64,000 nucleotides of DNA from Lysobacter antibioticus (GCF_001442535.1 NZ_CP013141.1:3080149-3144148); one strand, 5' to 3'. Shown: positions 25,539-34,703, counted from the stretch's first letter. A program made the numbers and translations. Notes: generated by a model not told the origin, from the letters alone.

Positions 25539-26381
25539 ATGCCGTCTACCCCGATCAACCGCATCGGTCTCCGCCAGCCCGACCCGCTCGACGACTTCGA
25601 GCCGCGCAAGTTTTTTCTCGATGGCATCGAGAAACCGGTGCATGTCGCCGGTGCCGGGCCGGCCGTCATCGTCATGACCGAAATGCCGGGCATTAGCCCG
25701 CAGGTGGCGCGCTTCGCTCGCTGGGTCCGGGACGCGGGGTTCACCGTCTACATGCCCTCGCTGTTCGGCCGCGATGGCGCCGTGCCCGGTGTCGAGGAGA
25801 GTAAGACGATCTTCCAGCGCGCCTGCGTCAGTGCCGAGTTCCGCGCCTTCGCCGGCCAGGGCTCGAGCCCGGTCACCCAGTGGCTGCGTGCGCTGGCGCG
25901 GCTGGCCCACGGCGAATGCGGCGGCCCCGGCGTCGGCGCGATCGGCATGTGCTTCACCGGCAACTTCGCCCTGAGCATGATGCTCGAACCTTCGATGCTG
26001 GCGCCGGTGCTGGCGCAGCCTTCGCTGCCTTTGGACGACCCGGCCGGATTGGAAATCGCGCCCGAGCAACTCGCCGCGGTGCGGCAGCGCCTGGATCGCG
26101 AGGACCTCACCGTCATGGCCTATCGTTTCGACGGCGACCGCTTCTGCAAGGCGCAGCGCTTCGCCGCTTATGCCGAGGCGCTCGGCGAGCGCTTCGTCGC
26201 AAGGGTGCTGCCCGACAGCGCCGCCAATCGCGAGGGCCTGGCGCCATTCTTCGAGCACGTGGTCGCCAGCCCGCACAGCGTGGTGACGGCGCATCTGATC
26301 GACGAAGCCGGCCAGCCGACGATCGCCGCGCGCGACGAGATCCTGGCTTTCTTCGCCCGGCGTCTTGCCGCGAAGGAATGA
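25539..26381 (+). CDS. Dienelactone hydrolase family protein
   Basis: The product has 280 residues. The DLH core shows VIVMTEMPGISP, a VYMPSLFG strand, and the nucleophile elbow IGMCFTGNFAL with Cys138, the cysteine nucleophile that distinguishes dienelactone hydrolases from serine hydrolases. A C-terminal His is expected near SPHSVVTAHL. The enzyme may open lactones in chloroaromatic breakdown, but many homologues have other substrates. The start at ATG 25539 is preceded by CGAGGA 9 bases away; an ATG ten codons earlier is possible. Divergent from a GlxA-type regulator. Confidence 0.87.
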   Translation: MPSTPINRIGLRQPDPLDDFEPRKFFLDGIEKPVHVAGAGPAVIVMTEMPGISPQVARFARWVRDAGFTVYMPSLFGRDGAVPGVEESKTIFQRACVSAEFRAFAGQGSSPVTQWLRALARLAHGECGGPGVGAIGMCFTGNFALSMMLEPSMLAPVLAQPSLPLDDPAGLEIAPEQLAAVRQRLDREDLTVMAYRFDGDRFCKAQRFAAYAEALGERFVARVLPDSAANREGLAPFFEHVVASPHSVVTAHLIDEAGQPTIAARDEILAFFARRLAAKE

Positions 26382-26479
26382 CGCGAGTGTGGCGACGACA
26401 TCGACGGCCGCCTGTCGCGAGCTGCGGGCAGGCGGTCGCCGAAGCGTTCAGCGCGCGGCACGGTGCATCGACCGGCCGG

Positions 26480-26890
26480 TCAGTGCCAGCACACCAGCGG
26501 ATAGCGCTGGCCGTTCCAGGTCGTCCAGCCCTTGCTGCGGTTGCCCGTCGGTGTGGGCAGATACCAGCGATTGCCGTCGGCATGATTGAAATACAAGCCG
26601 CCGTTGCTACCGCGGCGCGGGTTGTTCAACGCCACCCAACGCGAGCCGTTGTCGGAAAACCGGCCCTGCCAGCGCACGCCGGAGGTGCTGCTGCAGACAT
26701 CGCCGTCGCAGCTCGTCTGGCTGTCGTCGACGGCACTCCATTTCATCTTGGCAGGGCGGCCGTCGATGGTGCAGGTCCAATTGCCGCCCCACCAACCGCT
26801 GACCTGGCTGGCGGCGACCGGGCTGCAGCCCGCGGCTGCGGCGGCGATAGCGAGGGCGATCCAAAGTACGGTGTTCAACGCGGTGTTCAT
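26480..26890 (-). CDS. Secreted DUF6006-like protein
   Basis: The product has 136 residues. The N-terminal export signal (about 1-27) contains AAAGC, which could be a lipobox, or a normal signal peptidase site follows at AAS. The mature part opens GGNWTCTIDGRPAKMKW and holds six cysteines including CDGDVC, probably disulphide bonded. It ends GWTTWNGQRYPLVCW. This pattern matches my recollection of DUF6006, small secreted proteins of soil bacteria with no known role. AGGAG lies 9 bases before ATG 26890. It stands alone. Confidence 0.7.
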   Translation of the reverse strand: MNTALNTVLWIALAIAAAAAGCSPVAASQVSGWWGGNWTCTIDGRPAKMKWSAVDDSQTSCDGDVCSSTSGVRWQGRFSDNGSRWVALNNPRRGSNGGLYFNHADGNRWYLPTPTGNRSKGWTTWNGQRYPLVCWH

Positions 26891-27107
26891 GATCGGCTAC
26901 TCCTGTGGCCTTGAGTCCAGTTACGACCAAGCCAACGACAGGTGTCAGCCGGACAGGCCAAAGCAGGCATCGCCAACGATGCAACATGCAGATGAATCGA
27001 CGGTGCTGCGTCGCGGCGAGACGAGGCGGGCGCCATGCGGGCCGCGCCCGTCGCCGGGGTATGGACGGATCGCCACGTGACTTGCGTTATGCGCGCACTC
27101 GGCGCCG

Positions 27108-28076
27108 TCAGCGTTTCCCCGGCGGGCGCGCGGACTTCGCCGGCGGCTTTGTCGTCGGCGCTGCCGCTGCTTCGATCGAAGCGCGAAAGCGCGATGCCTG
27201 TTCGCCGAGATGCGCCCATAGCCGGTTCGCGACCGGGCCGTGCGCGCGGTCGCTGCGCCGCGCCACCACCAGTTCCTCGACGCTGCCGGGCAGGTAGCGG
27301 CCGGCGATCGAATGCAGGCGGCCCTCGCGCAGTTCCTGTTCGATCAGGAAACGCGGCATGTGGCCCCAGCCCATGCCCTGCAGGATGAGGTCCTTCTTCA
27401 TGAGCTGATCGGCGACGGTGCATTGGTGCGCGCCTTCGATCGTGAAGTAGTCGCGCGGCGGCGAGTGACGCGCGCTGTCGCGCATGACGCATTGGGTGAA
27501 GTCGCGCATGCGTTCGGGTTTGATCGCGCGCGAGATCGGGAACGGCAGGAAGCCCGCAGCGACCACCGGCACGAACGGCACCGGGCACAGGTCCATCCAC
27601 TCGATGCGCGGGTCGCGCTTGTCGACGCGGTGCAGGATCAGGTCGGCGTCGCCGTCGAACAAACGCTCCACGGGCCCGCCGACCGCCTCGAAATGCAGAT
27701 GCAAGCGGGTGCCGGGGCAGGCGGCGAAGAAACGGCTCAACAGGGCCAGCATCTGCGGCCTCGGGCAGAGGTCGCCGATCACCACGCGCAGTTCGCTTTC
27801 CTCGCCCATGGCCAGTTGTGCGGCATGGGTGCGCAATTCCTCCATCTCGCGCAGCAAGGCCTGGGCGCGGCGATGGAAGGATTGGCCGGCTTCGGTCGGG
27901 CGCACCCGGTAACCGCTGCGGTCCAGCAAGTCGAAACCGAGCTGACGCTCGAGCTTGGCCACGGCGGCGAACACCGCCGGATGCGAGCGATGCAAGGTTG
28001 CGGCCGCAGCCTGGAAGCCGCCGGCGCGGACCACGGCGTCGAAGCATTGCAGGTCGTGCAGGGTGAAGGCGCTCAT
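27108..28076 (-). CDS. LysR-family transcriptional regulator
   Basis: The product has 322 residues. The N-terminal winged helix reads LHDLQCFDAVVRAGGFQAAA, then LHRSHPAVFAAVAKLERQLG. A periplasmic-binding-like effector domain fills about 95-300. The C-terminal tail is Lys/Pro/Ala-rich (KPPAKSARPPGKR), an unusual basic extension that could bind DNA. The start ATG 28076 aligns with the family; upstream in-frame codons run through the operator. Divergent from a PcaD-like hydrolase with a palindrome between them, so it likely controls both genes. Confidence 0.92.
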   Translation of the reverse strand: MSAFTLHDLQCFDAVVRAGGFQAAAATLHRSHPAVFAAVAKLERQLGFDLLDRSGYRVRPTEAGQSFHRRAQALLREMEELRTHAAQLAMGEESELRVVIGDLCPRPQMLALLSRFFAACPGTRLHLHFEAVGGPVERLFDGDADLILHRVDKRDPRIEWMDLCPVPFVPVVAAGFLPFPISRAIKPERMRDFTQCVMRDSARHSPPRDYFTIEGAHQCTVADQLMKKDLILQGMGWGHMPRFLIEQELREGRLHSIAGRYLPGSVEELVVARRSDRAHGPVANRLWAHLGEQASRFRASIEAAAAPTTKPPAKSARPPGKR

Positions 28077-28088
28077 GTCGGAGATAAC

Positions 28089-28112
28089 TACAAAGAATGT
28101 ACGAGCTTTGTA
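28089..28112. promoter_or_regulatory. LysR-type operator between regulator and pcaD-like gene
   Basis: TACAAAG, 10 bases, CTTTGTA is a perfect 7-base inverted repeat and contains the T-N11-A core of LysR sites. It sits 12 bases upstream of the LysR start codon, well placed for autorepression and for activation of the divergent gene. Confidence 0.65.
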
Positions 28113-28234
28113 ATATCCGTCGAGTTCGGCCGCAACTAGGATTCGCTCCACGGCGTCTGCCGTTGCAGGAGCGCTACCGGGCCGAACGACCGCCTGCAGA
28201 GCTCCCAAGCGGCCTATCCGAACGGAGCATCGCC

Positions 28235-29044
28235 ATGAACGACCTGTCTTACCTCAGCGCCAGCGACGGCGTGCGCATCGCCTACCGCCTCGACGGCGCC
28301 GCCGACCGCCCGTTGCTCGTGCTGTCCAATTCGATCGGCACCGATCTGCACATGTGGGATGCGCAAGTGGCGGAACTGGCGCGGCATTTCCGCGTGCTGC
28401 GTTACGACACGCGCGGCCACGGCGCGTCCGACGTACCCGCGGGCGAGTACTCGCTGGAACGCCTGGGCCGCGACGTGCTCGACCTGCTCGACGCCCTGCG
28501 CATCGAACGCGCGCATTTTCTCGGCCTGTCGCTGGGCGGCATGATCGGGCAGTGGCTCGGCGTCCACGCCGGCGAGCGCATCGACCGTTTGATCCTGAGC
28601 AATACTTCGGCCTATCTGGGGCCGGCCGAGCAATGGGCGGAGCGCATCGCCTCGGTGCTGGGTGTCGGGGACATGACCGACACCGCCGAGAGGTTCCTCG
28701 GCAACTGGTTCCCGGCGGCGATGCGCGAGGCGAACGGGCCGGTGATCCAGGCCTTCCGAGGCATGTTGCTGACCACCGATCCGCGCGGCCTGGCCGGCAA
28801 CTACGCGGCGGTGCGCGACCTGGATATGCGCCAGGCGCTCGATCGCGTATCGCGCCCGACCCTGGTGATCGCCGGCCGCTACGACACGGTGACCCTGGCC
28901 AGCCACGGTGAGGCCATCGCCGCGAGTGTGCCCGGCGCGAGTCTGCTGGTGCTGCCGGCGGTGCATTTGTCGAACGTCGAGTACCCGGCCGAGTTCATCA
29001 GCGCCGTGCTCGGCTTCCTGTTGGGGCGCGCGAGTATCGCGTGA
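28235..29044 (+). CDS. Alpha/beta hydrolase, 3-oxoadipate enol-lactonase-like
   Basis: The protein has 269 residues, close to PcaD proteins. It has LVLSNSIGTDLHMWD (the NS(I/L)G oxyanion motif typical of PcaD), VLRYDTRGHGASD, GLSLGGMIGQWLG with the nucleophile Ser, an Asp in GRYDTVT, and a C-terminal His in PAVHLSNVE. The known reaction converts 3-oxoadipate enol-lactone to 3-oxoadipate. No other beta-ketoadipate genes are in the window, so the true substrate may be a different lactone. The start ATG 28235 has CGGAG 7 bases upstream. Likely regulated by the divergent LysR. Confidence 0.83.
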   Translation: MNDLSYLSASDGVRIAYRLDGAADRPLLVLSNSIGTDLHMWDAQVAELARHFRVLRYDTRGHGASDVPAGEYSLERLGRDVLDLLDALRIERAHFLGLSLGGMIGQWLGVHAGERIDRLILSNTSAYLGPAEQWAERIASVLGVGDMTDTAERFLGNWFPAAMREANGPVIQAFRGMLLTTDPRGLAGNYAAVRDLDMRQALDRVSRPTLVIAGRYDTVTLASHGEAIAASVPGASLLVLPAVHLSNVEYPAEFISAVLGFLLGRASIA

Positions 29045-29069
29045 TGCGCGAGCGCCCGGCGACGGCCGC

Positions 29070-29864
29070 TCAGAACGCCGGCAACACCGCGCCGCGGTAC
29101 TTCTTCTCGATGAAGCTCTTGACCTCCGGGCCGGTCAGCGCCGCTGCGAGTTTCTTGACCCGCGGGTCGTCGAGGTTGTCCGGCCGGCCGACCAGGAAGT
29201 TGACGTAGGGCGAGTCGCGGCCTTCGATGGCCAGCGCGTCCTTGGTCGGGTCCAGCCCGGCATCGAGCGCGTAATTGGTATTGATCAACGCCAGGTCGAC
29301 CTGGTCGAGGATGCGCGGCAGCATCGCCGCGTCGAGTTCGCGGAACTTGAGCTGCTTTGGGTTGGCGGTGATATCGCGTAGGGTCGCCAGCGCATCGGTC
29401 GGGTCGCGCAGCTGGATCACCCCGGACTTGTGCAGCAGGATCAGGGCGCGGCTGTTGTTGCTCGGGTCGTTGGGGATGACCACGTCGGCGCCCTGCGGCA
29501 GCGCGTCGAGCGACTTGAATTTGCGCGAGTAGGCGCCGAAGGGCTCGATGTGCACGCCGACGATGGTGGTCAGCTTCGTGCCGCGGCTGCGGTTGTAGGA
29601 GTCGAGATAGGGCTCGGTTTCGAAATAGCTGACGTCGAGCAGCTTCTGCGCGACCTGGTCGTTGGGCTGCACGTAGTCGTTGAACACGCGCACGTCCAGC
29701 TCGACGCCTTGCTTGGCCAGCAGGGGCTTCACCACTTCGAGGATTTCCGCATGCGGCACCGCGGTGGCGGCGACGGTGAGCTTTTGCGACGCCGCATCGT
29801 TGCCGCCGCCGCAACCGCTCAGGCCTGCGGCGGTCAATGCCAGGATGGCCAACAGCTTTTTCAT
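29070..29864 (-). CDS. metQ: Methionine ABC transporter substrate-binding lipoprotein MetQ
   Basis: The protein has 264 residues. The lipoprotein signal MKKLLAILALTAAGLSGC places the acylated Cys at 18. The NlpA/MetQ domain follows, starting LTVAATAVPHAEILEVVKP and containing VFNDYVQPN, YFETEPYLDSYN and NTNYALDAGLDP. It captures D/L-methionine in the periplasm and passes it to MetI. It is the last gene of a metN-metI-metQ operon, 40 bases after metI. The signature is firm, although NlpA relatives can bind other ligands. Confidence 0.93.
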   Translation of the reverse strand: MKKLLAILALTAAGLSGCGGGNDAASQKLTVAATAVPHAEILEVVKPLLAKQGVELDVRVFNDYVQPNDQVAQKLLDVSYFETEPYLDSYNRSRGTKLTTIVGVHIEPFGAYSRKFKSLDALPQGADVVIPNDPSNNSRALILLHKSGVIQLRDPTDALATLRDITANPKQLKFRELDAAMLPRILDQVDLALINTNYALDAGLDPTKDALAIEGRDSPYVNFLVGRPDNLDDPRVKKLAAALTGPEVKSFIEKKYRGAVLPAF

Positions 29865-29904
29865 CTTGCGTCCTCGATCGATTCGATAGCGTAGGGCGGC
29901 CCGC

Positions 29905-30588
29905 TCAGCGTCGGCTGAAACGCGCCACGAGTTTGTCGCCGAGCGTCTGCAGCGCCTGCACCAGCAGCAACAACAGCAGCACCGTCACCACCGCCACGTC
30001 GGTGTGCGAGCGCAGATAGCCGTCGCGGTAGGCGAGGTCGCCGAGGCCGCCGGAACCGATCGCGCCGCCCATGGCGGTATAGCCGATCAGGGCGACGGTG
30101 GTCACGGTGGCGCCGGCGATCAAGCCGGGCAGCGCTTCGGGCAGCAGCGCGCGCAACACGATCTGCCGCGTCGTCGCACCCATCGCCTGGCAGGCCTCGA
30201 TGATGCCGCGGTCGACTTCGCGCAGCGAGGTTTCCACCAAGCGCGCGTAGAACGGCGCCGCGCCCACCACCAGCGGCAGGATCGCGCCGCGCACGCCGAG
30301 CGAGGTGCCCATCGCCGCGAGGGTCAGCGGAATCATCACGATCATCAAAATGATGAAGGGCACCGAGCGCAGGATGTTGATGATCAGCGACAACACGCCG
30401 TACAGACGCGGCTGCGCGCGCAGCTGACGGGGGCCGGTCAGGAACAGGGCGATGCCGAGCGGCAGGCCGATCAGCAGAGTCAGCGGCAGCGCGCCGGCCA
30501 GCATCAGCAAGGTGTCGAGCGTGGCCTGGCCGATCTCGGCCCACTTGCCGGCATCGAGGTGTTGCAACCAACCGGGGTTCGGGCTCAT
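29905..30588 (-). CDS. metI: Methionine ABC transporter permease MetI
   Basis: The protein has 227 residues and five or six transmembrane helices. The permease EAA-like loop reads [32 protein letters not shown], placed for contact with MetN. The family opening [26 protein letters not shown] is present. It forms the inner-membrane channel of the methionine importer. ATG 30588 overlaps the metN stop by 4 bases (ATGA), so translation is coupled. Confidence 0.95.
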   Translation of the reverse strand: MSPNPGWLQHLDAGKWAEIGQATLDTLLMLAGALPLTLLIGLPLGIALFLTGPRQLRAQPRLYGVLSLIINILRSVPFIILMIVMIPLTLAAMGTSLGVRGAILPLVVGAAPFYARLVETSLREVDRGIIEACQAMGATTRQIVLRALLPEALPGLIAGATVTTVALIGYTAMGGAIGSGGLGDLAYRDGYLRSHTDVAVVTVLLLLLLVQALQTLGDKLVARFSRR

Positions 30589-31592
30589 CGCGCGATCTCC
30601 TCGACGTGCACCCCGGCCGCGCCGAGTGCGGCGATGGCGGCATCGCTGTCGCCGCCGACCAGGGCGATGGTGAGCTGGCCGTAAGGCGTGTCCTTGATGC
30701 GGTCGATGCGGCCGGCGAGGATGTTGTAGTCGACGCCGGTCTCGCGGGCGACCCGGCCGAGCAACGGTTCGTAGGTGTGCTCGCCGATGAAGGTCAGGCG
30801 CAGCAAACGCCCGGACACGGCGGCGAAATCGCGGTGCAGGCCGCCTTCGTCGACGTGCTCGGCCTCGGAGACGAAGCGGCGCGTGGTCGGATGGCGCGGA
30901 TGCAGGAATACGTCGGCGACCGGGCCGCTTTCGACCAGGCGGCCGGCGTCGAGCACCGCGACGCGGTCGCAGACGCGGCGGATCACCTCCATCTCATGGG
31001 TGATCAGCACGATGGTCAGGCCGAGTTCGCGGTTGATCTCGGCCAGCAGCGCCAGCACCGAGGCGGTGGTCTGCGGGTCGAGTGCGCTGGTGGCCTCGTC
31101 GCACAGCAGGATGCGCGGCCGGCAGGCGAGGGCGCGGGCGATGCCGACGCGTTGCTTCTGCCCGCCCGACAACTGCGCCGGATATTTGTCGGCGTGCGCG
31201 CTCAGGCCGACGCGGGCGAGCAGCTCGGCGACGCGCGCGGCGATCTCGGCGCGCGGGGTACCGGCCAGCTCCAGCGGAAAGGCCACGTTGGCCGCCACCG
31301 TGCGCGAGGACAGCAGGTTGAAATGCTGGAAGATCATGCCGATGCGCTGGCGCAGTGTGCGCAGGCCGGCGCCGTCGAGCGCGCTGGCGTCTTCGCCGTC
31401 GACCAGCACCCGCCCGCCGCTGGGGCGTTCGAGGCCGTTGATCAGCCGGATCAGGGTCGATTTGCCGGCGCCGGAGTGGCCGATGATGCCGAACACCTCG
31501 CCCTCGACGATGTCGAGATCGAGCGGCAGCAAGGCCGGCACCTCGTGACCGCCGACGCGGAACGATTTATGGACCTGCTGGAATTGGATCAT
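30585..31592 (-). CDS. metN: Methionine ABC transporter ATPase MetN
   Basis: The protein has 335 residues. Walker A is [12 protein letters not shown], the Q-loop follows at [13 protein letters not shown], the signature is [15 protein letters not shown], Walker B is [12 protein letters not shown], and the switch His lies in LITHEME. A C-terminal NIL domain (about 265-335, [16 protein letters not shown]) is the regulatory methionine sensor of MetN. The start ATG 31592 opens [11 protein letters not shown], as in the family. A possible -10 (TACAAT) lies about 120 bases upstream. I saw no S-box riboswitch, though I could not fold the leader. Confidence 0.96.
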   Translation of the reverse strand: MIQFQQVHKSFRVGGHEVPALLPLDLDIVEGEVFGIIGHSGAGKSTLIRLINGLERPSGGRVLVDGEDASALDGAGLRTLRQRIGMIFQHFNLLSSRTVAANVAFPLELAGTPRAEIAARVAELLARVGLSAHADKYPAQLSGGQKQRVGIARALACRPRILLCDEATSALDPQTTASVLALLAEINRELGLTIVLITHEMEVIRRVCDRVAVLDAGRLVESGPVADVFLHPRHPTTRRFVSEAEHVDEGGLHRDFAAVSGRLLRLTFIGEHTYEPLLGRVARETGVDYNILAGRIDRIKDTPYGQLTIALVGGDSDAAIAALGAAGVHVEEIAR

Positions 31593-31979
31593 GGACCGTC
31601 GTGGGCGTGGCTGTGCGGGAGAGGCGAGGCCGTGCGGCGCGGCACGTCGCCACTCCGAGGCCGGGCGTCGGACCGCCACACTATCACCCGGCAAACCGTG
31701 AGGCGGCCCGCATTGTAAGGCGGGGTCAGGCCCCGGGCCCGTTGCAACGGTTATGTGCTTATGCCGGATCGTGCGGGACAGCGGCGTCGACCGTGACGGT
31801 GTCTGTGATGGCGGACGGCGCAGGTCAAAATGTGACGTGATAAGCGGTTTTGCAGCCTGCGCCGACTAGTGTGCTTTGTGTCGCACAGCGCGCCGTTGGT
31901 GGCTCTCGCGCCGGTGAGCCGTTGGCACGATTCGTGTGGATTGCCTCATGCAGGTATCGGCATGGCAGGAGCCAGCAGC
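31593..31979. other. 387-base intergenic stretch upstream of metN
   Basis: No gene is supported. The stretch holds the divergent promoters of metNIQ (minus) and of two short membrane-protein genes (plus). A perfect 12-base palindrome CCGTTGCAACGG at 31739-31750 and a TACAAT on the minus strand at 31712-31717 are the visible motifs. Confidence 0.45.
31712..31717 (-). promoter_or_regulatory. Candidate -10 element for the metNIQ operon
   Basis: On the minus strand TACAAT occurs about 120 bases before metN. No good -35 lies at 17 bases, but the palindrome CCGTTGCAACGG lies about 21 bases upstream and could be an activator site. Weak call. Confidence 0.35.
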
Positions 31980-32117
31980 ATGAGCGGCAAATCGGACAAC
32001 CAGACTCCGCAAGACGGTCACGAACCCGGGCCGTCGGCCTCGCTCGTGGCCGCCTTGACGGTCGCATCGATCCTGGCCGTGGTCGCCGCCCTCATCGCCA
32101 GCATGGGCCGGAGCTAA
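31980..32117 (+). CDS. Short single-span membrane protein
   Basis: The product has 45 residues: a polar N-terminus (MSGKSDNQTPQDGHEPG) and one hydrophobic helix (SLVAALTVASILAVVAALIA). AGGAG lies 9 bases before ATG 31980, and the frame before it is poor. No family is recognised. It is followed after 37 bases by another tiny membrane protein gene on the same strand. Confidence 0.55.
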   Translation: MSGKSDNQTPQDGHEPGPSASLVAALTVASILAVVAALIASMGRS

Positions 32118-32154
32118 TGCGGACCTGCATCCGTCTTCCGTCACGAGGTTTTCC

Positions 32155-32325
32155 ATGCGTCTGACCCCGCCCAGCTTTCCGATCTTCTTCATCTCCCTGT
32201 TGGCCGGCGGCGCCGGCATCGCCGCCCGGCTCGGCTATCTGCCGTTCCTGGCCGGCTTCGCGTTCTGGCTGGTGGCGCTGGGTTTCGTACTGCTGCTGAT
32301 CGGTTCCCTGTTCCGCAGTCTTTGA
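32155..32325 (+). CDS. Short two-span membrane protein
   Basis: The product has 56 residues starting MRLTPPSFPIFFISLL. It has two hydrophobic helices (about 8-25 and 28-52) and a C-terminal LFRSL. GAGG lies 6 bases before ATG 32155 and the stop is TGA 32323-32325. The third-position GC bias and continuous hydrophobic pattern support real coding. No family is recognised. It probably shares a transcript with the 45-residue gene upstream. Confidence 0.6.
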   Translation: MRLTPPSFPIFFISLLAGGAGIAARLGYLPFLAGFAFWLVALGFVLLLIGSLFRSL

Positions 32326-32372
32326 TCGAACCCGGCCAGGAGCGGCCGGCCGCTCCTGGCCCAGCTCGGCGC

Positions 32373-32795
32373 TTAGGCCTTCGACGGCACCGCCGTGCTG
32401 CTGCGGGTGAAACGTGGCAACGCATCGGCCACTTCGAACCAGGGCAGTTGCGAACCGGTCCAGACGTGATCGTCGATGCCTGCCCGCTCCGGTTCGTCGA
32501 GGCTGCCGATGCAGACCTGCACGCGATCGGCCAACACGCTTTCGCGCATGCCGATCGTGCTGCCGCACACTCCGCAGAAGCCGCGTTCGGCATGCTCGGA
32601 AGAGCGGTACCAACTCGGCGGCGAGGCGAGCCAGGCGAAGGCGTCGGCCGGGAAATGCACGAAGGCGAGCGCCGGCGCGCCGGAATGGCGGCGGCACAGG
32701 CCGCAGTGGCAGATCACCCCGCGCAGCGGGGCCGAAGTGGCGCGATAGCGGACCGCTCCGCACAAGCAGCCGCCTTCGAAGTGGGTGTCGCTCAT
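32373..32795 (-). CDS. GFA-family (CENP-V/GFA domain) zinc protein
   Basis: The product has 140 residues. The GFA fold carries the expected cysteines: CLC at 10-12, CHCGLC at 29-34 and CGVC near 74. These bind one structural and one loosely held zinc in glutathione-dependent formaldehyde-activating enzyme relatives. Most members have no proven activity, so formaldehyde activation is only a family label. ATG 32795 opens MSDTHFEGGCLCGAVRY, as in the family. It stands alone, convergent with the short membrane genes. Confidence 0.9.
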   Translation of the reverse strand: MSDTHFEGGCLCGAVRYRATSAPLRGVICHCGLCRRHSGAPALAFVHFPADAFAWLASPPSWYRSSEHAERGFCGVCGSTIGMRESVLADRVQVCIGSLDEPERAGIDDHVWTGSQLPWFEVADALPRFTRSSTAVPSKA

Positions 32796-32950
32796 TGTTC
32801 GTCTCTCCTCGCGAGCCGGGCGCGAACCGCGTCATGCGCCGTTCGCGCCGCCACCGTACGCCAGAACCCCGCGATCCCGGAGTTCCGCAGTCCCAATTCG
32901 CGACGCCGACTGCGCTAGGCTGCAAGCCCGTGGTTGCGCGCTGGTGGCTC

Positions 32951-34183
32951 ATGCCGAAACGCTCGTCCCCGGCCGACACCGGCAACGGCCCTGGTGCGGA
33001 CCTGCGCGGTATTGGCCGCCTGAGCATCGACGCGATCACCGGCGTGGTCGACCTGGTCGAATCCGTCCACGCCACCATCGTCGCCCTGCCGGGCCCGCTC
33101 GGCGCGCCGGTGCGCGATCCGACCCGCGGTATCAGCGGGTTGGTTTACCGCAGCGTGCGCGGCATCGCCCGTTTCGTCGGCGACGGTCTCGACCTGGCGC
33201 TCGCGCAGTTCGCGCCGCTGTTGGACCGGATCGACTCGCTGCCGCAGCGCGACGGCGTGGCCGCCGCGCTCAACGGCGTGCTCGGCGATCATCTGGCCGC
33301 GACCGCCAATCCGCTGGCGATCCGCATGCGCCTGCGCAGCGACGGAAAGCCGTTGTGCCTGGGAAGGAAGACCCTGGCCGCTGCCTATCCGCACGCGACC
33401 GGCAAGGTGCTGGTGATGGTGCACGGCCTGTGCATGAACGACCTGCAATGGCGTTGGAACGGCCACGACCATGGCGCGGCATTGGCGCGCGATGCGGGTT
33501 GGATGCCGGTCTATCTGCACTACAACAGCGGCCGCCACATCTCCAGCAACGGCCGCGAGTTCGCCGCGCGCCTGGAGCGCCTGTTGCGCGAGTGGCCGGT
33601 GCCGGTGGAGCGCCTGGCCATCGTCGGCCACAGCATGGGCGGCCTGGTCGCGCGCAGCGCCTGCCATGCCGCCGCGCGCGCCGGGCTGCGCTGGCCGGAG
33701 CGCCTCGACAGTCTGATCTTTCTCGGCACGCCGCATCACGGTGCGCCGCTCGAACGCGCCGGCAGTTGGTTCGACATGCTGATCGGTCGCAGTCCCTACA
33801 CTGCGCCGTTCGCCCGCCTCGGCAAGATCCGCAGCGCCGGCATCCAGGATCTGCGCCACGGCAACCTGCTCGACGCGGACTGGCGCAAGCACGGCCGCGA
33901 CGGACGCCGCGACGCGCGTACGCCGCTACCGCTGCCGGCGCAGGTGCGCAGTTACGCGGTGGCGGTTTCGACCGACAAGAACGGTGCAGCGAAGGACGGG
34001 GGCATCGACAGGCTCAGCGGCGACGGCCTGGTGCCGGTCGCCAGCGCGCTCGGGCATCATCCCGATCCGGCCTTCGACCTGCGCATTCCCAAGTCGCGGC
34101 AATGGGTGGGCCATGGCCTGCATCATCTCGACCTGCTCGGCGACCCGCAGGTCTATGAGCGCATCCGGCACTGGTTGGAGTGA
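32951..34183 (+). CDS. Lipase-like alpha/beta hydrolase
   Basis: The product has 410 residues. The first 150 residues form a helical, family-specific region without a signal peptide. The hydrolase core follows: VLVMVHGLCMNDLQW (oxyanion HG), IVGHSMGGLVARSA (nucleophile Ser, about 224) and LIFLGTPHHGAPLER, the triacylglycerol-lipase-like GTPHHG motif. An Asp in SGDGLVPV and a C-terminal His (GHGLHHLDLL) complete the triad. It resembles PGAP1/lipase-type hydrolases acting on lipids or polyesters. A GTG at 32930 is an alternative in-frame start; neither has a good ribosome site. The next gene follows after 67 bases. Confidence 0.82.
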   Translation: MPKRSSPADTGNGPGADLRGIGRLSIDAITGVVDLVESVHATIVALPGPLGAPVRDPTRGISGLVYRSVRGIARFVGDGLDLALAQFAPLLDRIDSLPQRDGVAAALNGVLGDHLAATANPLAIRMRLRSDGKPLCLGRKTLAAAYPHATGKVLVMVHGLCMNDLQWRWNGHDHGAALARDAGWMPVYLHYNSGRHISSNGREFAARLERLLREWPVPVERLAIVGHSMGGLVARSACHAAARAGLRWPERLDSLIFLGTPHHGAPLERAGSWFDMLIGRSPYTAPFARLGKIRSAGIQDLRHGNLLDADWRKHGRDGRRDARTPLPLPAQVRSYAVAVSTDKNGAAKDGGIDRLSGDGLVPVASALGHHPDPAFDLRIPKSRQWVGHGLHHLDLLGDPQVYERIRHWLE

Positions 34184-34250
34184 GGCGGTCGCGGCCGGAC
34201 TGGGGCAGACGAATCCATCATCGGGCCGGCAGCGGCCGGCGGAGGTTGCA

Positions 34251-34703
34251 GTGGTAGACATATCGCGGGAAACGATCGAACAGACCAACACCCGCTTGCT
34301 GGTCGTGACCAAGCAGGCGCGCCTGTTGGCATATCCGGGCACCTATGCCTTTGTCGAGTTCCCTTTGGCCGATTTTCCTGCCGCGGTGCGTGCCGATGCT
34401 TTGGCCCTGGTGCGCGACGATGAAGTCTGGAGTCAGCTGGTGCCCTGCACAGACCCCGCCGAGGATCTGTTCGCCTTGTTCCGCTTCCACTTTCCGAGCC
34501 GCGTCGACAACAGCGGTTTCGTCGGCTGGCTGGCCTCGCGGCTCAAGCGCAAGTTCGGCACCGGTGTGTTCGTGACCTGCGGGCAGAACCGCCGCGACGG
34601 CGGCATCTTCGATTACTGGGGCGTGCCGGTGGCGGTCGCGGCGGAGATCGCGGCCGAACTCGATGCACTGGTGTCGCCGGAGAAAATGACGCTGGCGCCG
34701 TAA
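34251..34703 (+). CDS. DUF6196-like conserved hypothetical protein
   Basis: The product has 150 residues. GTG 34251 is the start, with GGAGG 5 bases upstream; no ATG fits. The sequence reads as a compact soluble protein with conserved-looking blocks YAFVEFPLADFP, WSQLVPCTDPAEDLFALF, RVDNSGFVGWLAS and CGQNRRDGGIFDYWG. This resembles the DUF6196 family as I remember it, with no known function. It follows the lipase-like gene on the same strand and may be co-expressed. Confidence 0.7.
   Translation: MVDISRETIEQTNTRLLVVTKQARLLAYPGTYAFVEFPLADFPAAVRADALALVRDDEVWSQLVPCTDPAEDLFALFRFHFPSRVDNSGFVGWLASRLKRKFGTGVFVTCGQNRRDGGIFDYWGVPVAVAAEIAAELDALVSPEKMTLAP

Noticed and set aside
29070..31592. Methionine ABC operon as a metal or lipoprotein export system
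   Set aside because: The MetN C-terminal NIL domain, MetI layout and NlpA-type lipoprotein together identify a methionine importer.
31593..31850. SAM riboswitch upstream of metN
   Set aside because: I looked for the S-box core motifs in the minus-strand leader and saw none; a covariance search would be decisive.
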